Source of the DNA: an uncultured Clostridia bacterium
GTDB taxonomy: Bacteria > Bacillota > Clostridia > RUG12999
DNA length: 13,290 bases
NCBI GenBank assembly: GCA_938005345.1
Contig: CALLNG010000331.1
Span: forward strand, 1-13,290
Reading direction: 5' to 3'
Positions 6,338-10,930 of the stretch are shown here, in pieces. The notes beneath the pieces were generated by a model. The model saw only the letters and a program-made list of their open reading frames with translations. It searched no databases and was not told the origin of the DNA. Numbering within the stretch: position 1 is the first letter of the stretch; every line of letters starts with the position of its first letter. The position numbers and the translations under genes were made by a program.

Positions 6338-6685
6338 TTAGGACACCATCACAAACGTGACGTTAGGCGTTTCTTTATGTACGTCGTCAAAGATTTCCAG
6401 CATGGTTTGGCAATAATCTTGCAACTCCTCCGGCATGGTGCGGTATCCATGGATTTCTACCACGTATTCCCCTCTTTTGTAAAACAAATCCCGTAAACAA
6501 TCCCACAGCGCATCCCAGTTTTCTCCGTAATACTCTGGAAATCCGAAACTGATTTTCAGCACCTGGTGCACTTCTCCTAATGTTTTGCACCCGGTAAAAT
6601 CCAGGATAACCGGATTTTCCTGCAGGGGCTTAAATGCATTATAATCGTTATACGTGTCCCTTTCCTCGTCCGTGTTGCAGCACAT
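6338..6685 (-). CDS. Barstar-family ribonuclease inhibitor, copy A
   Basis: Immunity protein expected to plug the active site of the barnase-like ribonuclease encoded upstream. The 115-residue protein has VILDFTGCKTLGEVHQVLK (strand 1/helix 1) and the diagnostic FPEYYGENWDALWDCL; Tyr52, Asp58 and Asp62 correspond to barstar Tyr29, Asp35 and Asp39, which contact barnase. ATG at 6685 follows AAGGAGGG with 7-base spacing. It lies 104 bases downstream of copy B and 41 bases upstream of the DUF4279 pseudogene, in the same direction. The copies are close relatives: residues 20 to the end differ at few sites, and a 56-base block is identical. It carries the full acidic pair, unlike copy B. The N-terminus (MCCNTDEERDTYND) is unlike copy B and slightly longer. 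Confidence 0.9.
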   Translation of the reverse strand: MCCNTDEERDTYNDYNAFKPLQENPVILDFTGCKTLGEVHQVLKISFGFPEYYGENWDALWDCLRDLFYKRGEYVVEIHGYRTMPEELQDYCQTMLEIFDDVHKETPNVTFVMVS

Positions 6686-6789
6686 GGTTCCGCCCTCCTT
6701 TTTATTTTTCTACTTCTATGATATCAAATCACTGCCCATCTGTAAAGCGGTTTATAATTCGCCGCAAATTTTCACTCTTTCCGCCACCC

Positions 6790-7125
6790 CTAGGACATCA
6801 GCACAAATGTGACGTTAGGCGTTCTCTCATGTACATCGTTAAAGATTTTCAGCATGGTCTGGCAGTAATCTTGCAACTCCTCCGGCATGGCGCGGTACCC
6901 ATGGATTTCTACTAATATTTCTCCATCATTATAAAACAATCCATCTAGGCAATCCCATAGCGCACTCCAGTTTTCCCCGTAATACTCTGGAAATCCGAAA
7001 CTGATTTTCAGCACCTGGTGCACTTCTCCTAAGGTTTTGCATCTGCTAAAATCCAGGATAACCGGATTTTCTGACAGAGGCTTAAATGCATAATAATCCT
7101 CGTTCTTGTTCCACTTTGCCGTCAT
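6790..7125 (-). CDS. Barstar-family ribonuclease inhibitor, copy B (next to toxin)
   Basis: The 111-residue protein is the first immunity gene after the toxin: its ATG at 7125 follows AAGGAGG with 8-base spacing and lies 25 bases past the toxin stop, so they are co-transcribed. Family motifs are VILDFSRCKTLGEVHQVLK and FPEYYGENWSALWDCL. Tyr48 and Asp58 match barstar Tyr29 and Asp39, but position 54 is Ser where barstar has Asp35, an important barnase contact. The rest, including MPEELQDYCQTML and the C-terminal TPNVTFVLMS strand, is very like copy A. The pair is a tandem duplication with divergence at the interface, suggesting one copy may be tuned to a different or variant ribonuclease. Cytoplasmic, no signal peptide. 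Confidence 0.9.
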   Translation of the reverse strand: MTAKWNKNEDYYAFKPLSENPVILDFSRCKTLGEVHQVLKISFGFPEYYGENWSALWDCLDGLFYNDGEILVEIHGYRAMPEELQDYCQTMLKIFNDVHERTPNVTFVLMS

Positions 7126-7150
7126 TTTTCATTCCTCCTTGCCTCACAAT

Positions 7151-7660
7151 TCATATAATTTCTATAAATGTTCCATAGTGGTCATAAGTCACAAACAACA
7201 GCCCATCATTGGAAAACACAACGCGTTCCGTACCACGATAGCCTTCCGTATAATTGATATCCGCTTCATACCAAACTCGGCCATGTTCGGAAGGCAAACG
7301 CCCATCATTGTTTTGGTATCTCCCGCCGAAAATCATTTTGCCCGGTAAAACTTTATGTAGATTGCCGCGCTTAGATTTCCAGCCAAGTAATTCTGCCTCC
7401 TCTTTTGAGATGTAATACTCCGGCAATTTCCCCTGTGTTTTCAAAAACCAATCCGCGCCGTCCATCCCGATATCCGTTGCCGTGCCTGCCAAAATGGCAA
7501 ACAGCCGCTCAATGATACACCGGCAATGCGGATGGACTGGCGGCCAGGGCGAAACTTTCACCCCTACTTCGTATATTTTGCCATTATTTTTCCGGCATGT
7601 CAAGCATGTTTTGAGATCCACCAACGCTTTCCAGCTCTGCCACTTCTCGCTCAGCTTCAT
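7151..7660 (-). CDS. Barnase-family ribonuclease toxin with MuF-like Cys/His N-terminal domain
   Basis: A 169-residue protein in two parts. Residues about 60-169 align by eye with barnase from 'GADW' to the C-terminus. All catalytic positions are present: Lys86 (barnase Lys27), Glu132 in YEADINYT (Glu73), Arg142 (Arg83), Arg146 (Arg87) and His161 in YDHYGTF (His102). It should cleave RNA by transphosphorylation. Residues 15-50 carry CLTC (Cys19, Cys22) and HPHCRC (His43, His45, Cys46, Cys48), the zinc-binding-like end signature of phage head morphogenesis (MuF/SPP1 gp7) proteins. Start at 7660 is supported by a GGGGGGAG ribosome site and a consensus promoter, so this is a complete small gene, not a visible fragment of a capsid gene. 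No secretion signal is seen. Two barstar genes follow, making toxicity and immunity very likely. Confidence 0.9.
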   Translation of the reverse strand: MKLSEKWQSWKALVDLKTCLTCRKNNGKIYEVGVKVSPWPPVHPHCRCIIERLFAILAGTATDIGMDGADWFLKTQGKLPEYYISKEEAELLGWKSKRGNLHKVLPGKMIFGGRYQNNDGRLPSEHGRVWYEADINYTEGYRGTERVVFSNDGLLFVTYDHYGTFIEII

Positions 7661-7708
7661 TGTTCTCCCCCCTTTCTTCTAATATGCATAAATATTTCAT
7701 CACTTATT

Positions 7709-7738
7709 AGTATAGCATAATATATTATACCGTGTCAA
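7709..7738 (-). promoter_or_regulatory. Promoter of the barnase-barstar cassette
   Basis: On the minus strand -35 TTGACA (7738-7733, perfect), 18-base spacer, and an extended -10 TGC-TATACT (7714-7709). The leader to the toxin ATG is about 42 nt. A 12-bp palindrome ATAATATATTAT (7717-7728) lies in the spacer and could be an operator. Confidence 0.8.
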
Positions 7739-7745
7739 GTGTTTT

Positions 7746-7761
7746 GCATAAATTTTTATGC
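7746..7761. promoter_or_regulatory. Inverted repeat between the divergent promoters
   Basis: GCATAAA (7746-7752) and TTTATGC (7755-7761) form a perfect 7-bp inverted repeat with a 2-base centre. It lies exactly between the toxin -35 and the -35 of the XRE gene. TGCATAAAT recurs at 7685-7693 in the toxin leader. This is a possible protein-binding site for co-regulation of both directions. Confidence 0.45.
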
Positions 7762-7805
7762 TTGATTTTTTTATCACCTCATGGTATAGTATCCATGAGG
7801 TGATA
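7762..7805 (+). promoter_or_regulatory. XRE gene promoter embedded in a 13-bp inverted-repeat operator
   Basis: -35 TTGATT (7762-7767), 17-base spacer, extended -10 TGG-TATAGT (7782-7790). A perfect inverted repeat, TATCACCTCATGG (7772-7784) and CCATGAGGTGATA (7793-7805), brackets the -10, which sits in the 8-base centre. The right arm also supplies the ribosome site GAGGTGA, 6 bases before the ATG. Arms start TATCACC, like half-sites of CI-type repressors. Autorepression by the encoded XRE protein is the simplest reading. Confidence 0.82.
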
Positions 7806-7809
7806 CAAC

Positions 7810-8424
7810 ATGGCAGAGACGGTACAACAACGGTTGCGGCAGCTACGGGAAGAATGTGGCATTTCCCAAGAAAAACTGGCGGCGGAACTGGGCGTCACCC
7901 GTATGACGCTGGCGGGCTACGAACTGGGGAAACGGCCGCCGGACAGCGGTTTTATCATGCGCGCCTGCGCGTATTTCGGCTGTTCGCCCGATTACCTGCT
8001 GGGCGTAAGCCCATTTAAGAACAACGAACACTACCAGGCTTGGATCCAATCCTCCGACACGCTGGAACAGGCGCTGGGCCAGCTGCCCGACACATACCGG
8101 GAAGATTTGATTGCCGCGCTGAACTGGCTTTTGCAGGACAACCAGGCTGTCAATTTGCTGACAAGCGACAAACACTATATGCTCGACCGGTTTATGAACC
8201 TCATTTTGTCGTTCACCAACCTGTTCCGCCGTTTTACCGACACGGTAAACAAATTTGATTTGCGCGCGGGCATTGACGAAGCCGCCATCTTGCAGTATGT
8301 GGAAACCATGCAAGAGGAGAAACAAGAAATGTACCAGACGATTGACGCGTCTGTTTCCGATTTATTTGCGTTTTTGATGCGCCATTCCAAAAACGAAACG
8401 CGGCGCGCGGGCGGGCAGGGGTAG
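7810..8424 (+). CDS. XRE-family transcriptional regulator
   Basis: A 204-residue protein with an N-terminal HTH_3 (Cro/CI-type) domain at residues about 7-65: QLREECGISQEKLAAELGV (helices 1-2), TRMTLAGYELGKRPPDSGF (recognition helix and following turn) and CSPDYLLG closing the domain. Residues 75-204 are largely helical, charged and not a family I recognise; they may serve for dimerisation or effector sensing. The start is fixed by GAGGTGA 6 bases upstream. It is divergent from the toxin cassette, with both promoters within about 100 bases, and its own promoter lies in a perfect inverted repeat, so autorepression and possible control of the toxin operon are inferred. Base composition is GC-rich like the housekeeping genes rather than AT-rich like the cassette, so it may be an older resident gene. 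Confidence 0.88.
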   Translation: MAETVQQRLRQLREECGISQEKLAAELGVTRMTLAGYELGKRPPDSGFIMRACAYFGCSPDYLLGVSPFKNNEHYQAWIQSSDTLEQALGQLPDTYREDLIAALNWLLQDNQAVNLLTSDKHYMLDRFMNLILSFTNLFRRFTDTVNKFDLRAGIDEAAILQYVETMQEEKQEMYQTIDASVSDLFAFLMRHSKNETRRAGGQG

Positions 8425-8427
8425 CAG

Positions 8428-8488
8428 AAAAAAACGCCCCGTTGCCGGGCAGCCCGCCAAACAAGTACATTGGCGCTTGCCAACGGGG
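8428..8488 (-). terminator. Hairpin with T-tract on the minus strand, between XRE gene and rlmB
   Basis: CCCCGTTG (8437-8444) pairs with CAACGGGG (8481-8488). An inner hairpin TTGGC/GCCAA (8470-8483) competes. On the minus strand the stem is followed by CG and T7, an intrinsic terminator pattern; on + the following bases are AAAAAG, so it is a poor terminator for the XRE gene. No annotated minus-strand gene lies upstream, so it may stop antisense transcripts. Confidence 0.5.
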
Positions 8489-8505
8489 AAAAAGTGTGGT
8501 AAGAT
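8477..8505 (+). promoter_or_regulatory. Candidate promoter of rlmB
   Basis: -35 TTGCCA (8477-8482, 5/6), 17-base spacer, extended -10 TGG-TAAGAT (8497-8505, hexamer 4/6), 55 bases before the start codon. The -35 lies in the 3' arm of the preceding hairpin. Confidence 0.5.
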
Positions 8506-8559
8506 AGAGGTATATTTGGGTACAAGACGACAGTATATATTAGAAAGGTGGAAACACCC

Positions 8560-9294
8560 TTGAAAGAAGGACAAATTGAGGGGCGCAACGCCGTGATGGA
8601 AGCGCTGCGCGCCGGACGGGAAATCGACAAAATTTTGGTCGCGGAGGGGAACAAAACCCTGGGCGCGGTGATTGCGCTTGCCAAACGCCGCCGCATTGTG
8701 GTGCAGACGGCGGACCGGCGCAAAATCGAGGCCATGGCGCAGACCCCAGTGCACCAGGGCGTGATTGCCCTGTGCCCGGCGGCAGATTATGCCTCGGTGG
8801 ACGATTTGCTCCAGCTCGCGCAGCAGCGCGGGGAAGCGCCGCTTTTGGTGGTGATGGACGAAATCACGGACCCGCACAACCTGGGCGCGGTCATCCGCAC
8901 CGCCAGCGCAGCGGGCGCACACGGGGTCATTATCCCCAAGCACCGCAGTGTAGGCCTTAATGCCACGGTGATGAAGGTCTCGGCGGGCAGGGCGGCGCAT
9001 GTGAAGGTCGCCAAGGTCACCAACCTGGCCGCCGCGCTCCGGGATCTGAAAGAGGCGGGCGTTTGGGTGGCAGGCGCGGATATGCACGGCAGCCAGCCCT
9101 ACACCCGGGCAGACCTGCGCGGGCCGCTGGCATTGGTGCTGGGCAGCGAAGGTAAAGGCATTAGCCGCCTGGTGCGCGAAACGTGCGATTTTTTGATCCA
9201 CATCCCCATGGCGGGAACCACGGAGTCCCTCAATGTGTCCGTTGCCGCCGGCATCCTCCTCTATGAGGCGGTGCGGCAGCGGAGAGGAGAATGA
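8560..9294 (+). CDS. rlmB: 23S rRNA (guanosine-2'-O-)-methyltransferase RlmB (TrmH/SpoU family)
   Basis: SAM-dependent 2'-O-methylation of a guanosine in the peptidyl-transferase region of 23S rRNA (G2251 in E. coli numbering). The 244-residue product has the N-terminal substrate-binding domain opening IEGRNAVMEALRAGREI and the three SPOUT trefoil-knot motifs: NLGAVIRTASAAG (motif 1, with Asn/Arg), LVLGSEGKGISRLV (motif 2) and IPMAGTTESLNVSVAAGILLYE (motif 3). TTG at 8560 is preferred to GTG at 8548: AAAGGTGG lies 8 bases before the TTG, whereas the GTG has no ribosome site and falls within it. The gene ends 3 bases before the GDT1-family gene, so the two are co-transcribed. Close relatives TrmH and TlyA-type enzymes are less likely given the N-terminal L7Ae-like domain. 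Confidence 0.92.
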   Translation: MKEGQIEGRNAVMEALRAGREIDKILVAEGNKTLGAVIALAKRRRIVVQTADRRKIEAMAQTPVHQGVIALCPAADYASVDDLLQLAQQRGEAPLLVVMDEITDPHNLGAVIRTASAAGAHGVIIPKHRSVGLNATVMKVSAGRAAHVKVAKVTNLAAALRDLKEAGVWVAGADMHGSQPYTRADLRGPLALVLGSEGKGISRLVRETCDFLIHIPMAGTTESLNVSVAAGILLYEAVRQRRGE

Positions 9295-9297
9295 CAC

Positions 9298-9978
9298 ATG
9301 CTGACTGTCTTGGTCCAAACGTTTTTCATGATTTTTCTCGCGGAAATGGGTGACAAAACGCAGCTGCTCGTGATGGCGCTGTCGTCCAAATACAAACCCG
9401 GGGCGATTGTGGGCGGTATCATGCTAGCCCAGACGCTGCTGGGGCTTTTAGCGGTAGCGGCGGGCAGTTTTATCGGGGCCTATGTGCCGCTGGATTTTTT
9501 GCACATTTGCGCGGGCATGCTCTTTTTGGTGTTCGCCCTGTTTTCGCTGTTTCCGGACACGGGCGAAGAAAAAACCGCGAAGCATACGCGGCGGCTGCCG
9601 GCGTTTTTGGCGGTAGCGGCGGCGTTTTTCCTGGCGGAACTGGGTGACCGGACACAAATTACCACCATGACCACCGCCGCTACAGCGGGAGGCCGTTTGG
9701 CGCTGGCGGCTGTTTTCGCAGGCGCATTTGCCGCAATGCTGGCGGCAAATGGGCTGGCTGTTTGGTTCACGATGCGGCTGGGCCGCCATATCCCCAAAGG
9801 CGTATTTCGCGCGGCGTCCACGCTGGTGTTCACCGCGTTTGGGTTTTGGTCGTTGCTGCGGGCGCTGCACGGCTATGCCGACACCGTTTGGGTATTGCTG
9901 ACGCTGGGCGTGATTGCGGCACTGTTTGCCGCCGCCGCGTTTGGCATTGTACATCAGAAAAAACCTCAGAAAGGATGA
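9298..9978 (+). CDS. GDT1/TMEM165 (UPF0016) family cation exporter, probably Mn2+
   Basis: Inner-membrane transporter of 226 residues with about six membrane helices arranged as two homologous halves. Each half carries the family's ion-site motif: EMGDKTQLL at residues 16-24 and ELGDRTQI at about 117-124. The acidic and Asp residues bind the cation; bacterial members such as MneA/Mnx export Mn2+, and eukaryotic ones exchange Ca2+/Mn2+ for H+. The halves are joined by a charged loop near residues 86-100 (DTGEEKTAKHTRR). ATG at 9298 follows GGAGAGGAG and lies 3 bases after the rlmB stop, so translation is probably coupled. No manganese riboswitch precedes it here. Ion specificity is by family, not shown by sequence. 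Confidence 0.88.
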   Translation: MLTVLVQTFFMIFLAEMGDKTQLLVMALSSKYKPGAIVGGIMLAQTLLGLLAVAAGSFIGAYVPLDFLHICAGMLFLVFALFSLFPDTGEEKTAKHTRRLPAFLAVAAAFFLAELGDRTQITTMTTAATAGGRLALAAVFAGAFAAMLAANGLAVWFTMRLGRHIPKGVFRAASTLVFTAFGFWSLLRALHGYADTVWVLLTLGVIAALFAAAAFGIVHQKKPQKG

Positions 9979-10009
9979 CCTGTTGCCATGACACGAAAAA
10001 CGCATCGAT

Positions 10010-10618
10010 TTGTCGGTGCAAGATTTTATTTACCGGGCGCTCTATGCCCAACTTAGCAGCTTCAGCCGGCTGCTGTTCCCGTTGTTTTTGCTGGCGATTT
10101 TTTTTGCCATGCTGGTGATTTACCTGGTGACGCGGCAGTATCTCATGCTGCTGTTGGTTTCCGCGCTTCCTTTTTTGCTCTACCTGGTGTCGCTGCTGGT
10201 GTTTATCCCCAAAAACGCGGCGGCGGAATTTTGGGTGAGCTCCTATGCGGAGAAAAAACCGCTGTGTATCATTGACGAAGAGCATGTTTCCATCGAACGC
10301 GGCAGCGGCAACTTATCGGAAATCCGGTGGAAGGATCTGACCGCGGCCTGGGAAAACCGCAAATATTTTTATTTTCATATCACGGAGGGCAATTTCATTA
10401 TTTTGCCCAAACGGCAGCTGGAGGCGGAGGAAATCCACGCGCTGCACGAGTGTATCCGCGCCAAAGCCACGCCGCAGGCACGCAAAAACCCTTACCGCAT
10501 ACCACCCAAACGCTTGCTGCGTAATAGCATTGTATTTTTGGTGATTGTCATCAGCATTACCATGGTAATTTGGGCATATTTCTACGCACCACAAATGCTA
10601 CCGGAGGAGCTGCGGTAA
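10010..10618 (+). CDS. YcxB-like membrane protein, 5' end probably frameshifted
   Basis: A 202-residue protein with two N-terminal membrane helices (about residues 17-66), a soluble middle and a C-terminal helix (about 178-196). The middle resembles the YcxB-like domain: EEHVSIERGSGNLSEIRWKD, then a Trp/Tyr/Phe-rich strand KYFYFHITEGNFIILPKR, then an acidic QLEAEEIHAL helix. Function of the family is unknown. TTG at 10010 has no ribosome site. An ATG at 9988, 12 bases after AAAGGA, is in another frame; removing one A from the A5 run at 9996-10000 joins it as MTRKRIDLSVQDF, which restores the family-like N-terminus. So the annotated start may be wrong, and the gene may be frameshifted or phase-variable. 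It follows the GDT1 gene by about 10 bases counted from that ATG and is likely in the same operon. Confidence 0.72.
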   Translation: MSVQDFIYRALYAQLSSFSRLLFPLFLLAIFFAMLVIYLVTRQYLMLLLVSALPFLLYLVSLLVFIPKNAAAEFWVSSYAEKKPLCIIDEEHVSIERGSGNLSEIRWKDLTAAWENRKYFYFHITEGNFIILPKRQLEAEEIHALHECIRAKATPQARKNPYRIPPKRLLRNSIVFLVIVISITMVIWAYFYAPQMLPEELR

Positions 10619-10661
10619 AACCAAACGGCTTGTTCGGCTTTGCGCGGCATCAAAAAAGCAC

Positions 10662-10690
10662 TTGACAACCGCACACAAATCCGCTATAAT
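10662..10690 (+). promoter_or_regulatory. Perfect consensus promoter of the P-type ATPase leader
   Basis: TTGACA (10662-10667), 17-base spacer, TATAAT (10685-10690). Both hexamers and spacing are ideal. The expected transcript start near 10697 gives a leader of about 235 nt before the ATPase ATG, unusually long and mostly structured. Confidence 0.9.
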
Positions 10691-10709
10691 GGAAATCACT
10701 TTATTGAAC

Positions 10710-10725
10710 TGCCGCAGCCGCGGCA
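10710..10725 (+). other. Leader hairpin 1
   Basis: TGCCGC (10710-10715) pairs perfectly with GCGGCA (10720-10725), 4-base loop, near the 5' end of the ATPase leader RNA. The following GCAAAAAGG (10723-10731) overlaps this stem. With one bulged A it can also pair with CCTTTTGC (10823-10830) in the terminator hairpin, which would be an antiterminator-like alternative. Confidence 0.5.
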
Positions 10726-10735
10726 AAAAGGAAGG

Positions 10736-10834
10736 ATGGAAGTTTCGTTTATGGACGACGCCGATTGTAGCGATGCGGACCGAAACCAAATAAATTATCG
10801 CAAAATGAGAGGCATAGTCTGCCCTTTTGCATAA
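10736..10834 (+). CDS. Putative Asp-rich leader peptide of the P-type ATPase
   Basis: A 32-codon ORF lying wholly inside the leader RNA, too short for usual gene calls. It begins ATG at 10736 just after AAAAAGGAAGG; a second in-frame ATG at 10751 has better distance (14 bases) from that site. The predicted peptide has five Asp in nine residues (positions 7-15, DDADCSDAD), a basic middle (RNQINYRKMRG) and ends VCPFA. Its stop codon TAA (10832-10834) lies in the loop of the downstream terminator hairpin, so ribosomes reaching the end would melt that hairpin. The layout suggests translation-controlled attenuation. It could also be a chance ORF within a structured regulatory RNA; I cannot tell without comparative data. 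Confidence 0.45.
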   Translation: MEVSFMDDADCSDADRNQINYRKMRGIVCPFA

Positions 10835-10868
10835 GGCAAGGGGTGGGCTGTGCCTTTTTGTGTTTTTT
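10811..10868 (+). terminator. Leader attenuator (intrinsic terminator) before the P-type ATPase
   Basis: GGCATAGTCTGCCC (10811-10824) pairs along 14 positions (10 Watson-Crick, 4 G-U) with GGGTGGGCTGTGCC (10841-10854). The loop can extend the helix through TTGC/GCAA (10827-10839). It is followed by TTTTTGTGTTTTTT. Placed between a consensus promoter and the ATPase start, it should stop most transcripts unless antiterminated. Confidence 0.85.
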
Positions 10869-10869
10869 G

Positions 10870-10894
10870 CTGACTTCCGCCAAACGGCGGTCAG
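10870..10894 (+). other. Hairpin between attenuator and ATPase ribosome site
   Basis: CTGA/TCAG and CCGCC/GGCGG pair (10870-10873 with 10891-10894; 10877-10881 with 10886-10890) around an AAAC loop with a 3-nt bulge. It ends 16 bases before the AAAGGAG ribosome site at 10911, too far to mask it; it may stabilise the processed mRNA end. Confidence 0.5.
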
Positions 10895-10930
10895 AATAAA
10901 ATCAATATAGAAAGGAGTGGTTTTTCCGTT

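Noticed and set aside
6338..7125. Barstar repeats as a CRISPR or transposon repeat
   Set aside because: The repeated DNA is coding duplication of whole barstar genes, with no regular short repeats, spacers or transposase.
9270..9297. Manganese riboswitch before the GDT1-family gene
   Set aside because: Only 3 bases separate it from rlmB; there is no room for a leader.
8362..9318. A 318-codon open frame on - opposite rlmB
   Set aside because: It covers rlmB and its promoter in antisense, with shadow-like composition and no recognisable domain.
10697..10868. yybP-ykoY manganese riboswitch in the ATPase leader
   Set aside because: Expected from gene context, but the conserved GGGGAGUA loop and AAGACC segment could not be found on +. 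A diverged or different class remains possible.
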